The notes beneath the pieces were generated by a model. The model saw only the letters and a list, made by a program, of their open reading frames with translations, was not told the origin of the DNA and made no database searches. DNA of 36,864 nt from Iphinoe sp. HA4291-MV1 (GTDB lineage Bacteria; Cyanobacteriota; Cyanobacteriia; Cyanobacteriales; Nostocaceae). This document shows, piece after piece, positions 20,921-30,089 of the stretch. Position 1 is the stretch's first letter; each line of letters begins with the position of its first letter. The DNA is taken from NCBI GenBank assembly GCA_019359415.1, contig JAHHHH010000076.1, forward strand, positions 1 through 36,864, in the 5' to 3' direction. Made by a program: the position numbers and the translations under genes.

Positions 20921-23698
20921 TTAGATGTTTGCCTGCTGCCTTTGATACAATGACCAGTACAAACCTTTTTGTCGCAACAGGTCTAAATGGTTTCCGCGTT
21001 CGGCAATAATGCCCTTCTCTAGCACCAAAATCAAATCAGCACGCTTGAGGGGGGCAAAACGGTGAGCGATGAGAAAGACGGTGCGGTTAGCGGAAATTTT
21101 TTTGAGGTTTTCCAGAACTTGCTGTTCAGTTTCACTATCTAAAGCACTAGTCGCTTCGTCTAAAATTAAAATCGGTGCTTGCGAGAGAAACAACCGCGCT
21201 AAGGCTATGCGTTGACGTTGTCCTCCAGATAACGCTGTACCTCGTTCTCCAACATTGGTTTCGTAGCCGTGGGGTAATTCACTGATAAAGTCATGAGCAA
21301 CAGCATATCTTGCAGCTTCTACAACTTGTTCTGAAGTGATGTCAAGATTACCCAAAGTTATATTGTCTAATATAGAACCATTGAATAAAAAGTCTTCTTG
21401 AAGAACAACACCAATTTGTTGACGCAGCGAGGCTAAGTCAGCACTTTTTATATCAAAACCATCAATCAAGATACGTCCTGATTCAATTTGATAAAGGCGT
21501 TGCAACAGTTTAGAAAGGGTACTTTTTCCAGAGCCACTGCGTCCAACTATACCAACAAACTGCCCTGGTTGAACCGAGAAGGAAATTCCTCGCAATACTG
21601 GTTCAGTACTCTGTCGATAGCGGAAGAAAACTTGTTCAAAGCTGACTTGACCTTTGAGGGATGGTAAAACTAAACCTGTTCCTGGTTCAGCTTCTGGAGC
21701 AACGTTAAGAATATCACCAATCCGATCAACAGAAAGCAGCACCTGTTGGAAAGTTTGCCAAAGCTGTACGAGGCGTAAAAGTGGTGCAGTAACTCTACCT
21801 GAAAGCATTTGAAATGCTACCAGTTGACCGACAGTCAGTTTGTGTTCAATAACAAGCTTGGCTCCAAACCAAAGAATAAGCAAGTTGGAAAAATTGGTGA
21901 GGAAGGTACCAATATTACTGCTAATGTTAGAGGTGGTAGAAGCTTTGAAACCTGTGCGGACGAAACGAGCAAACAAACCTTCCCAGCGATCGCGTGCTGC
22001 TGGTTCTGCTGTATGTGCTTTAACTGAGTGAATTCCTGTAATTGTTTCGACAAGAAATGATTGACTATCAGCACTGCGGTTAAAAGTTTCGTTCAGCCAG
22101 TTACGGAGAATTGGCGTTGCTACCAGTGTTAAAGCTGCAAATAACGGCAAGACTGCTAGCGCCACAAAGGTCAATGGGATATTGTAGTAAAACATTAATC
22201 CCAAGTAGACGACAGCAAAGATGCTGTCTAACACCACAGTTAACGCGGTACCTGTAAGAAATTGGCGGATTTGTTCGAGTTCCTGGACTCTTGCAACTGT
22301 ATCTCCTACCCGCCGAGACTCAAAATAAGCCAAGGGTAACCGCATCAGGTGGCGAAACAGCTGTGCTGATAAACTCAAATCTAGGCGACGGGCGGTATGG
22401 GTAAAAATAAACAGTCGCAGGATACCGAGAATTGCCTCAAATATTGCCGTGAGCAGAAGTGCGATCGCCATAACATCAAGAGTTGGCAAACTCTCCTGCA
22501 CCATCACCTTATCAATCACGACTTGCGTAATCAGTGGTGTTGCCAACCCCAAAAGCTGCAATGTGAAAGACGCTAGCAGCACTTCTCCTAACAATCTTCG
22601 GTACTGCCAAACTGCTGGAGTGAACCAATTGAGGTTGAATTTTTCTTGCTTTTGGATGAGTTCTACTTGCCACAACTCCCCATCCCAAGTTGATTCCATA
22701 ACTTCTTGTGGTAAGCTTTCACATAGGTTATTCGGATTTAAGGGATTCGCGATAGTTAAGCGATCGCTCTTTAGCGCATACGCGACTACCCAACTTCCCT
22801 CTCTGTCTCCTGAGGCTTCCCAGCGCAATAAAGCTGGAAATGATAGCTGTCGTAACTCACTCCAAGTGATTTGTAACCGTCGCAGTACAAATCCTAACTT
22901 TTCTGCTGCTTCTACAAGATGTTTTGGTCGTTGTCCTCGCAGTTGACGTTGTACCCATTCTAATTGCACGGGATTATCTAGCTGTTGCGCCACCATTGTT
23001 AAACATGCAGCACCCGTGTTCCAGCTCGAGACGAATGGGTATGTTGACACAGCAGAAGAGGATGGGGGGCTTTGGGGTCCCCTTTGGGGTTGGGGGGCAA
23101 TGGGGAGATGGGGGGCTTCGGGGTCCCCTTTGGGGTTGGGGGGCAATGGGGGGCTTTGGAGTTCCCTCTGGGGTTGGGGGGGATGGGGAGATTCCAAATT
23201 TTGAATTTTGAATTTTGAATTTTGAATTTTGAATTGGTTTGTTCCCTTTTCCTCCTCCCTACCTAACCAAAATCCTTCAATTTGTGGCGTGGAAAGTTCT
23301 GCCCATATTGCTGTCGTCCAGCGCACCACTACTACCTCTTTGCTAGCAGCGACAGCTTTACACTCAATAGAATATTTGTTTAAGTCACCGAACCAATCTC
23401 CTGGCTGTAGCGTTGCCAAAGGTTTACCGATATTTTCTTCTCGCAAGCGGATTTTTCCAGAAATAATTAAGAACTGGAAACCTCCCACTTCTTGTGACCA
23501 GATTTTTTCTCCCAAATTGTAGCGAAGAGTTTCTGACACCTGTTGTAGTCGGCTTTGTTGTTCAGGAGTTAGCCAGCAAAGTGGTGGTTGATTCCAAGGT
23601 AGAGATGCTAGCACACTATTTTTTGAAGATTCCTCATCTAAAAGTTTTAATTCACTTGCAATTTTACCGTTAGTTTTTGAATTTTCTCTGCTAGCCAT
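20921..23698 (-). CDS. ABC exporter with cNMP-like domain and inactive C39-like domain
   Basis: A 925-aa fusion exporter. Residues ~45-140 are a cyclic-nucleotide-binding-like domain (FLIISGKIRLREE, LQPGDWFGDL). Residues ~150-215 are a low-complexity linker encoded by tandem repeats. Residues ~220-345 are a C39 peptidase-like domain whose catalytic positions are replaced: NTG (227-229) where DCG is expected, Ser/Trp (302-303) for His, and Asn (318) for Asp. Residues ~355-640 are six membrane spans, and ~660-915 the ATPase (GRSGSGKST, LSGGQRQRIALARL, ILILDEATSALD). A dead C39 domain usually docks a substrate instead of cleaving a leader, as in type I secretion. It overlaps the upstream PPIase gene by 52 bp. 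No HlyD-type adaptor is nearby. Confidence 0.9.
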   Translation of the reverse strand: MASRENSKTNGKIASELKLLDEESSKNSVLASLPWNQPPLCWLTPEQQSRLQQVSETLRYNLGEKIWSQEVGGFQFLIISGKIRLREENIGKPLATLQPGDWFGDLNKYSIECKAVAASKEVVVVRWTTAIWAELSTPQIEGFWLGREEEKGTNQFKIQNSKFKIQNLESPHPPQPQRELQSPPLPPNPKGDPEAPHLPIAPQPQRGPQSPPSSSAVSTYPFVSSWNTGAACLTMVAQQLDNPVQLEWVQRQLRGQRPKHLVEAAEKLGFVLRRLQITWSELRQLSFPALLRWEASGDREGSWVVAYALKSDRLTIANPLNPNNLCESLPQEVMESTWDGELWQVELIQKQEKFNLNWFTPAVWQYRRLLGEVLLASFTLQLLGLATPLITQVVIDKVMVQESLPTLDVMAIALLLTAIFEAILGILRLFIFTHTARRLDLSLSAQLFRHLMRLPLAYFESRRVGDTVARVQELEQIRQFLTGTALTVVLDSIFAVVYLGLMFYYNIPLTFVALAVLPLFAALTLVATPILRNWLNETFNRSADSQSFLVETITGIHSVKAHTAEPAARDRWEGLFARFVRTGFKASTTSNISSNIGTFLTNFSNLLILWFGAKLVIEHKLTVGQLVAFQMLSGRVTAPLLRLVQLWQTFQQVLLSVDRIGDILNVAPEAEPGTGLVLPSLKGQVSFEQVFFRYRQSTEPVLRGISFSVQPGQFVGIVGRSGSGKSTLSKLLQRLYQIESGRILIDGFDIKSADLASLRQQIGVVLQEDFLFNGSILDNITLGNLDITSEQVVEAARYAVAHDFISELPHGYETNVGERGTALSGGQRQRIALARLFLSQAPILILDEATSALDSETEQQVLENLKKISANRTVFLIAHRFAPLKRADLILVLEKGIIAERGNHLDLLRQKGLYWSLYQRQQANI
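23044..23236. repeat. Tandem low-complexity repeats inside the exporter gene
   Basis: A G-rich tract with GGGGTTGGGGGGCAATGGGG variants (23060-23190) is followed by five to six TTTTGAA heptamers (23198-23234). All are read in frame on the minus strand as a Pro/Gln-rich linker plus FKIQNSKFKIQN. The position is exactly between two folded domains. Confidence 0.85.
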
Positions 23699-24405
23699 TT
23701 CTCAAATAACTCATTTTGTAGTGCTTGCCTTAGTTGAGTATCTTCCAACGAAGCTGGCAGAAATTGTTCTACACGAAACAATCCGTAGCGTTCTTCCAGT
23801 TCTATTGGTCCTACCAATTGTCCGGAATGAGCAATATCAATAGCTGCCCTCAGTGTATCTGGCATTGTTCCCCGACTAACTGGTCCCATCATACCGTTCA
23901 CAATTTTGTCATCTGCTAGTGAATACTCTCGAGCGAGTTGCTCAAAGCTTGCTCCTTCTTCGATTTGGGTTTGTAATTCTTCAGCTAGCTCTTGGCTATC
24001 AACAACAATTCGTGAAAGTACCACCTTATCCAGATAAATTTTACGCTCAATGAAGTATTCTTGTAGCTTTGATTCACACGCAACAGCTTTCAGTTTTTCT
24101 ACCTTAAAACCATAAGCAACTGATGAGTGAAAGGTATCATAATTTGTCCCGTTACTCTGTAGCCATTCTTGAAATTTCTGAGAGTCTGTCAATTGATTTT
24201 TTATCCGGAAGTCAATTATCGTCTGTTCGGTCAAAGCAGGGCTAATGAGTATATCTTCTCGTGTTTGTAATTCTTGCTCAATTATGTACTGGCGAAGAAT
24301 GTCTCCAATAAAATGCCCCAATTTTCCAGAGGCTTGCAAATATTTTACTGCTTGCCCATAAGAAATCGGTTTGTCATCAACAGTTAAAAATGATGAAAAT
24401 TCCAT
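23647..24405 (-). CDS. Parvulin-type peptidylprolyl isomerase (SurA/PpiC-like)
   Basis: A 252-aa protein with an N-terminal helical part (1-125) and a parvulin domain (about 127-216: VVLSRIVVDSQELAEE, FEQLAREYSLADDK, GPVSRGTMPDTLR, GPIELEERYGLFRVEQF). Such enzymes isomerise proline bonds and act as chaperones for exported chains. There is no signal peptide or membrane span, so it should work in the cytosol, unlike SurA. It is the first gene of a two-gene operon with the C39-like exporter, overlapping it by 52 bp. I infer that it handles the exporter's substrate before export. A good minus-strand promoter lies about 90 bp upstream. Confidence 0.87.
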   Translation of the reverse strand: MEFSSFLTVDDKPISYGQAVKYLQASGKLGHFIGDILRQYIIEQELQTREDILISPALTEQTIIDFRIKNQLTDSQKFQEWLQSNGTNYDTFHSSVAYGFKVEKLKAVACESKLQEYFIERKIYLDKVVLSRIVVDSQELAEELQTQIEEGASFEQLAREYSLADDKIVNGMMGPVSRGTMPDTLRAAIDIAHSGQLVGPIELEERYGLFRVEQFLPASLEDTQLRQALQNELFEKWLAEKIQKLTVKLQVN

Positions 24406-24491
24406 AAAGTTAAAAAATTCATGAATAGAAAAAACGACAAAAAAACAACATACAACTTTTTATAAACTAAAATTGCATTTGAATTGACAAT

Positions 24492-24520
24492 TTTATAGAA
24501 AATTAAATATAGTGTTGCAA
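24492..24520 (-). promoter_or_regulatory. Sigma70-type promoter for the PPIase-exporter operon
   Basis: On the minus strand TTGCAA (24520-24515) is followed after exactly 17 bp by TATAAA (24497-24492), with about 86 bp to the PPIase ATG. The -35 box is two bases from consensus and the spacing is ideal. It overlaps an 11-bp inverted repeat. Confidence 0.5.
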
Positions 24521-24571
24521 TACCTAAGCAGTCTTGAGTTAAAGAGACAACTTAACTATAAGGTATTGCAA
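24515..24571. promoter_or_regulatory. 11-bp perfect inverted repeat
   Basis: TTGCAATACCT (24515-24525) pairs exactly with AGGTATTGCAA (24561-24571), with a smaller GTTAA/TTAAC stem inside. It lies between the DUF92 stop and the PPIase promoter, whose -35 box it includes. It could be a terminator for the DUF92 gene, an operator, or a small repeat element. Confidence 0.4.
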
Positions 24572-24596
24572 GAAATACTCAGTACTTTAGAACAAA

Positions 24597-25391
24597 TTAG
24601 CCAATAATATTAGTCCATATCCAGGCACATAAAATTGCTGTACTTGCACCTATCAATGTATTAAAAATATTCACCACTTCATTAGTGAGCCAGTTCAAGC
24701 GAGATTGCAGTGTTGCGCCAATCACACTTTCTAAATTCGTGGCAATAAACGCCGCCACAACACACCAAAGGACACCTGACAAATCTATCAAACCTACTCC
24801 CCAACCAAGGAGTCCTTGAGCAAGTGACGCGATCGCACCAGCTAAAGTTCCCTCTAAGCTAACCGCGCCTTCGGTTCCCCGTGGGACTGGTTGTAGTGTA
24901 GTAATCAGAAAAGTGCTCTTACCATAAGCCTTACCCACTTCGCTTGCACAGGTATCAGAAAGCTTTGTACTAAAACTCGCCACATAACCTAATAACAATA
25001 GGGTGGTAGGTGTGGGATGTAGGTTTTGAGGCGTAGGAAGAATTCCTGAACTTATCGCCCATGCTCCTAACGCACACAAAGCCCCAGTTAAAGCAGAACC
25101 CCAGACATTTTCTGGACCTCTAGCACCCGAACGCTTTTCTGCGATACCTTCTGCTTCTTTCTGCACTATACCTATACGCGTGGCAAAAGAACCAACAAGA
25201 AAATAGAACATGACGACTATATATCCCTGCCACCCCAGTGTCCCCCAAATTAGGACGCCAAGTACAAGAGCGTGAAATAATCCAGCTGGAGTGAGCAGCT
25301 TTTTGGGAACAATCCAAGCCACAACTAGCAAAATAGAGTTTAATCCTACTCCAACTAGCCAAGGATTCAGAGAATTAATTGAAGAAAACAT
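24597..25391 (-). CDS. DUF92/TIGR00297 membrane protein, VTE6-like
   Basis: A 264-aa integral membrane protein with about six or seven spans. The family blocks are clear: PKKLLTPAGLFHALVLGVLI at the start, KRSGARGPENVWGSALTGAL, SFSTKLSDTCASEVGKAYGK, and TLQPVPRGTEGAVSLEGTLAG. The plant member VTE6 is a phytyl-phosphate kinase that recycles phytol from chlorophyll into tocopherol and phylloquinone precursors. The same role is likely here but is inferred from family membership. The length is normal for cyanobacteria. menD (phylloquinone pathway) lies 3 kb away but not in the same operon. Confidence 0.88.
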   Translation of the reverse strand: MFSSINSLNPWLVGVGLNSILLVVAWIVPKKLLTPAGLFHALVLGVLIWGTLGWQGYIVVMFYFLVGSFATRIGIVQKEAEGIAEKRSGARGPENVWGSALTGALCALGAWAISSGILPTPQNLHPTPTTLLLLGYVASFSTKLSDTCASEVGKAYGKSTFLITTLQPVPRGTEGAVSLEGTLAGAIASLAQGLLGWGVGLIDLSGVLWCVVAAFIATNLESVIGATLQSRLNWLTNEVVNIFNTLIGASTAILCAWIWTNIIG

Positions 25392-25730
25392 TGTCGCAAC
25401 TCATTTTTCTACGAGTGTTTTGCCAAAGTACCAATAGAATAACTAATTTAGAACAGATTTGCGTCTATAGTACTAGCTCACCTCGTCATCTTCCACGATT
25501 TTATGTATTTTATATTACAATACGACAAAGGACAAATTTTGTTTTTTAGAAAAAAACTCTTTGAATTTATCAATACATATGAAGAACCAGTAAAATCTTT
25601 CTATTTTTTTAGTAAAATTATACACAAATATATTTTCTTTCTCTGAAAGAAACCCAATATTTAATCTAGTGTTCTCTATATTAAATTGAATTTTGATGTA
25701 ATATATACTACTTGTACACACTCTTAATAT
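25392..25730. other. AT-rich divergent spacer
   Basis: About 340 very AT-rich bases lie between the DUF92 and protease genes, which point away from each other. Both promoters should be here. A GTA-N8-TAC match (25698-25711) occurs only 19 bp before the protease ATG. I see no hairpin or repeat with clear ends, and the open frame at 25515-25721 looks like chance. Confidence 0.4.
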
Positions 25731-27827
25731 ATGTCAACGACTTTTCCTGAGAGCTATTCAGAGACTCCTCAAAACTTAAATCTAAGTGTTAATACCCAAA
25801 TAATTAGCGATACATTAAATTGGGGTCATAGTAATTTCTACAGCTTCAATCTGAAAGGTCGTAGTAGTTTTAACCTTGATTTAGAAGATTTCAGCCCAAA
25901 AGCACACGTAGATTTAATTCGAGACACAAATGGTAATAATCTGGTAGATGACGATGAAGTTATAAATAGTTCTCTTTTTAGTAGTACGAACGCTGAATCG
26001 ATTAACCAAAACTTAGATGCAGGTTTGTATTATATCCAGGTCTCTATTGATGAAGGTTTAGAAACTAATTATAAATTGGCTGTTTCAGCAATACCCATTG
26101 ATTATGCAGGAAACTCCTTACAAGCTGCGCGTCACATTAGTGTTAATTCCAAAACTAACAACTACAGTGGTTGGGTAGGTATATCAGATACGAACGATTA
26201 CTACCAATTTGGACTGAAGACTACTAGTGATTTCCAATTAGGACTCAGTGAACTGAGTGATGATACACAGGTGCAATTACTAGATGGTAATGGGAATACA
26301 CTTGCAAGTTCCTTTAACGGTGACATCATAAATGAATCAATAAATCTCACTTTAAATGCAGGAACATACTATGTACAAGTAAACTCGTACAATGATAGTG
26401 AAACTTTTTACAATCTAAGTTTGTCAACAACCCCTGTTTCTGGTAGTGTTTCATCACCGACTCCCACTTCCGTAAACACATCGTTTGCCACTTCTATCAA
26501 CCCACAACAGCCCACTACTGCTTCTGTAAGTACACTCCCAATCTTTAACAATAGCACATATTATGAAAAGGGAACTCTCAAGGCAGATACCTTTACTTAC
26601 AAATCTGCATATAATCGGACAGTATACTCTGGCAATGGCAACGTTGAGTATGGCAGTGGAAGGCGAGACTTACTGGATCTATCCGCATTTTATTCTACAA
26701 GCGCCACAATCAAATTAGTGGAGTCCACAGGGGGTGTCATGTATAACCCAGGTAATGGCACTCGCTTGTTTGATGCCATAACATTGAGAAACGGAAAAGA
26801 AATTTTGTTTGAGGGCATTGAAGCCATTAAATTTGCAGACAAAACAATCAACTTATCAGTGACACCCAACGATCCTCTGTTTGGACAGCAATGGAACCTA
26901 CACATGATGGGTATTCAAAGTGCGTGGCGTTTTACGAAGGGTTCCACCAATGTACTTATTGGAATTGAAGATACCGGCTTGGCTGCCAATGGTGGTAATC
27001 TTCACTTCGATTTACGTTCCTCTTATTTATTAGATAATAACTACTTGGATGACATGAGTCACCCCACCACTCATGGTACTTCAATTGAAGGGGTAATTGC
27101 TGCAGCGAGTAATAATGGCGTCGGGATAAGTGGCATCAACTGGTATTCTGATGTTTTCCAGATTGATGTGGTTGGTAATGACGCTGGAGATTACAATTTG
27201 GTTAGTGCGACACAAGCATTGATTAATCAGGCAAATAGTAAAGGTCAGCGTTTGGTAGTCAATCTGAGCTTGACTGGTGGTAGCTCATGGGAATTTGAGC
27301 AACTGATTGCTAATAACCAAAATACGGCTCTGTTTGTGATTGCAGCCGGAAATAGTGACGCTAATAGTCTTGAAAGTCCTGCCGACTTAGCGAAGAAATA
27401 TGGCAATGTTGTAGCGGTAGGTGCTTCTTGGGGACTTCGAGACTGGTATGGCAATCCAACAACACCTGGAACACGTATCTCCTATAACAACCCAAGATGG
27501 TGGGCTTCCAATAAAGGAGATGGTTTGACCTTAGTGGCACCATCTGAATACCTCACAACCAATGCTACCAAGTTCTCTTATGGTTTTGGGTTCGGTTATG
27601 ATGACCGCTTTAATGGTACTTCAGCAGCAGTGCCAAACGTGACAGGAGTTGCTTCTTTAATATGGAGTGTTAATTCAAATCTCACTGCTACTCAAATCAA
27701 GTCAATCCTGTCAGAAACAGCTTACGACTTAGGTCCATCTGGTTATGATACAGAGTATGGTTACGGGTTCATTAATGCCGATGCTGCTGTTAGGAGAGCA
27801 ATGGCTCTTGCACGGGGTGCGGCGTAA
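25731..27827 (+). CDS. S8 subtilisin-family protease with N-terminal PPC-like domains
   Basis: A 698-aa protease. Residues ~20-120 and ~128-235 are two beta-sandwich domains of the pre-peptidase C-terminal (PPC) type (LDAGLYYIQVS, LNAGTYYVQVN), here at the N-terminus. A Ser/Thr/Pro linker (about 236-285) and a small domain (about 290-380, TLKADTFTYKSAYNRTVYSG) follow. The S8 domain is complete: Asp414 (IEDTG), His448 (THGTS), the oxyanion Asn in IAAGNSDAN, and Ser631 (NGTSAAVP). No signal peptide is seen, so secretion would need a type I or other route. The catalytic Asp context IGIEDTG is slightly unusual (normally V-x-D-T-G). Substrates are unknown. Confidence 0.9.
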   Translation: MSTTFPESYSETPQNLNLSVNTQIISDTLNWGHSNFYSFNLKGRSSFNLDLEDFSPKAHVDLIRDTNGNNLVDDDEVINSSLFSSTNAESINQNLDAGLYYIQVSIDEGLETNYKLAVSAIPIDYAGNSLQAARHISVNSKTNNYSGWVGISDTNDYYQFGLKTTSDFQLGLSELSDDTQVQLLDGNGNTLASSFNGDIINESINLTLNAGTYYVQVNSYNDSETFYNLSLSTTPVSGSVSSPTPTSVNTSFATSINPQQPTTASVSTLPIFNNSTYYEKGTLKADTFTYKSAYNRTVYSGNGNVEYGSGRRDLLDLSAFYSTSATIKLVESTGGVMYNPGNGTRLFDAITLRNGKEILFEGIEAIKFADKTINLSVTPNDPLFGQQWNLHMMGIQSAWRFTKGSTNVLIGIEDTGLAANGGNLHFDLRSSYLLDNNYLDDMSHPTTHGTSIEGVIAAASNNGVGISGINWYSDVFQIDVVGNDAGDYNLVSATQALINQANSKGQRLVVNLSLTGGSSWEFEQLIANNQNTALFVIAAGNSDANSLESPADLAKKYGNVVAVGASWGLRDWYGNPTTPGTRISYNNPRWWASNKGDGLTLVAPSEYLTTNATKFSYGFGFGYDDRFNGTSAAVPNVTGVASLIWSVNSNLTATQIKSILSETAYDLGPSGYDTEYGYGFINADAAVRRAMALARGAA

Positions 27828-28011
27828 TATTGTTTACATCTCATTAAAAAATAACGTGAGTTCGACTGATTGAAAACGGCAAAAAAAAAGGCGCTCGACT
27901 GTAATAAATGTCTAATATGGGTATTAGATGAAAAGATCAATTGGCTTGCCCTCTGTAGTAACTGATGCTGTTGTTGGTGCTGTTTATGAGTTGTGAAAAT
28001 TGCTGGAGTCC

Positions 28012-28026
28012 AGAAACCTGGTTTCT
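28012..28026. repeat. Short palindrome AGAAACC-t-GGTTTCT
   Basis: A perfect 7-bp stem with a single central base lies in the 281-bp gap between the convergent protease and menD genes. It resembles the GAAACC/GGTTTC palindromes scattered in cyanobacterial genomes. The rest of the gap shows an A-run after GGC (27879-27893) but no clear terminator. Confidence 0.45.
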
Positions 28027-28108
28027 AATTTTTCACAAATGATTTATGACTGCTATATTACGAACCTTTTATACGCGATTAATAACCAATAGAAAAGATG
28101 GTAAAAAT

Positions 28109-29890
28109 CTAACCTAAACCCACTGAAAATTTCCCTAAATTCTCCCTACGCCACTTCGCATCTGCTTTGCGATTTGTTCGCAATTCTAAAACACGAATTC
28201 CCTTGCTTGGCAATGGGTTGAATTTTGAGAGTAACTGCTCCCAAGAAGTTATCAATTCATGCTCGACGTTATAAGTGGCACACAGTTGAGCAAAATCAAT
28301 ATCTTGTGGAGTCGCAAAAAATTCTTCAAATGGTGGGTCAAATTTGGAAATAGGTAACGTTTCAAAAATTCCACCACCATTGTTATTAATTAACACAATG
28401 GTTAGATGTCCAACAAACTTATTTCTGATTAAAAAACCATTTGTATCGTGCAATAAGGCTAAATCACCTGTCAACATAACACTGCTTTGTTGGCGATGGG
28501 CAATTCCCAAAGCAGTGGACAATGTGCCATCAATACCATTTGCACCTCGGTTGAAAAAGGGTTGCACTTCTGAATGACTCGGTTTCCAGAAAAATTCAAC
28601 ATCCCGCACTGGCATACTGTTGGCAATAAAAATTGGTGTCTTTGGTGGTAATGTCTGAGAAAGCAACCAAGCAGCTTTACTTTCAAATAACTCCTCTATT
28701 GTTACCAAAGTTTGGTCAACAGTTGTCCTGACTTTTGCTTCTGCTGTACACCATAGTTGAAGATAAGAGGATGAGGGAGATGAGGAAGTATTTTCTCCCC
28801 AAGTTATGCATCTGCCCAATTCTTCTATACTTATCCGTAGATGAGTTGTTCTCCTATGAAGAGGATCGAGATTTTGGTCACTAGGGTCAATAATCCAATA
28901 TCGTGCTTGGATAGCTGTTAACCAGTTACGTAAATCCTTACTGGTAGGCATTTCACCAATTTGAATCACCATGTCTGGTACTAGCTGTTTTGCCAATTCC
29001 CGATTTCGCAAAATAAGGTCATAGGTGGAAATAATATAAGGATTGAGATCAGCATAGTTTCTTACAGAGGAGAGTCCCTCTGCTAAAACCGGGAATTTTA
29101 AGATTTTGGAGAGTTGCGCGATCGCACGACAATATTCCTGTGGTTTTTGCGGATGGGCTACACCAGCGATGATAATTCCTCGTTGAGATTTTAACCACTC
29201 TTGAAAAGGGGGATTTGAGGAGTTAGGGAGATGAACAGATGGGTAGATAGTTGTTATATGAGAGAAGAAGTCTTCTGGATTAAACTGGGACTGTAACAAT
29301 TGTAGGGACATTGTATGCAACATCTCTACATCGGGGATGGGTGCGAGGGGGTCGCGAAAGGGAACGTTGAGGTGCACTGGTCCAGGTACAGGAGTTTGTG
29401 AACGTTCCCACACATGAATCATCATTTGCCGCAGATAAGCAAGCATTCCCACGTCAACAGAGGGAATAGCTAACTCTGTCTGCCAGTTTGGGTAATTGCC
29501 ATATAAGTTTAACTGGGTTATAGTTTGACCAGAATGGCAATCTCGTAACTCAGGCGGTCTGTCAGTCGTAAACAGTAACAGAGGTACGCGACTTTCTTTT
29601 GCTTCAATCACCGCCGGGTAAAAATTCGCTCCCGCCGTCCCAGAGGTGCAAACAATGACCGTGGGGTGTCCCGTTGCTTTTGCTTGACCCAAGGCAAAAA
29701 AGGCTGCAGACCGTTCATCAAGAATGGAAATTGCTTCAACATCGGGTGATTGTTGGGTAAAGGCGACTGCTAGAGGTGTCGAACGGGAACCCGGACAAAT
29801 CACGACACAGGTCAATCCTAAACGCTTTAATGTCTCAGCAGCAATCGACGACCATACAGTATTAATGTTTCTAAAATCAATTGCCATCAA
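28109..29890 (-). CDS. menD: MenD, SEPHCHC synthase of phylloquinone synthesis
   Basis: A 593-aa thiamine-diphosphate enzyme that joins 2-oxoglutarate-derived succinyl semialdehyde to isochorismate, the first committed step toward the naphthoquinone ring of phylloquinone (the photosystem I cofactor). The N-terminal PYR domain includes CPGSRSTPLAVAF and the ThDP-activating Glu in ILDERSAAFFALG. The C-terminal PP domain has GDLALLHDTNGFL and the cofactor/metal loop INNNGGGIFETLP. The length and both domains are complete. The start is one of two adjacent ATGs. A short low-complexity Ser/Pro tract (SSSPSSSYLQ) in the middle varies between species. It is transcribed alone. Confidence 0.95.
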   Translation of the reverse strand: MMAIDFRNINTVWSSIAAETLKRLGLTCVVICPGSRSTPLAVAFTQQSPDVEAISILDERSAAFFALGQAKATGHPTVIVCTSGTAGANFYPAVIEAKESRVPLLLFTTDRPPELRDCHSGQTITQLNLYGNYPNWQTELAIPSVDVGMLAYLRQMMIHVWERSQTPVPGPVHLNVPFRDPLAPIPDVEMLHTMSLQLLQSQFNPEDFFSHITTIYPSVHLPNSSNPPFQEWLKSQRGIIIAGVAHPQKPQEYCRAIAQLSKILKFPVLAEGLSSVRNYADLNPYIISTYDLILRNRELAKQLVPDMVIQIGEMPTSKDLRNWLTAIQARYWIIDPSDQNLDPLHRRTTHLRISIEELGRCITWGENTSSSPSSSYLQLWCTAEAKVRTTVDQTLVTIEELFESKAAWLLSQTLPPKTPIFIANSMPVRDVEFFWKPSHSEVQPFFNRGANGIDGTLSTALGIAHRQQSSVMLTGDLALLHDTNGFLIRNKFVGHLTIVLINNNGGGIFETLPISKFDPPFEEFFATPQDIDFAQLCATYNVEHELITSWEQLLSKFNPLPSKGIRVLELRTNRKADAKWRRENLGKFSVGLG

Positions 29891-30089
29891 CCTTGAAAGT
29901 TCAAAAGTCCTGAGTTTTAAGTTCTAAGAAGATATGCTAAGAAGAGCGTGTCATTTTAAACTGATTGTCTCTTAGCTATCTCATCATCCTATTCTTTGGT
30001 ATATTTCAACCAACTTTCCTATCGTAGATTAATCAGGAAAGTCAATGCGCCGCTAAATACTAAAAAACTCACAACTGAGAACTATTTTT

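Noticed and set aside
25698-25711. GTA-N8-TAC match to the NtcA-site core before the protease gene
   Set aside because: It lies 19 bp before the start codon, too close for activation of this gene. The surrounding DNA is so AT-rich that a chance match is likely, and no -10 box is spaced correctly from it.
25515-25721. 68-codon minus-strand frame in the AT-rich spacer
   Set aside because: Its Ile/Phe/Lys-rich composition is what very AT-rich DNA gives by chance; no ribosome-binding site or conserved motif.
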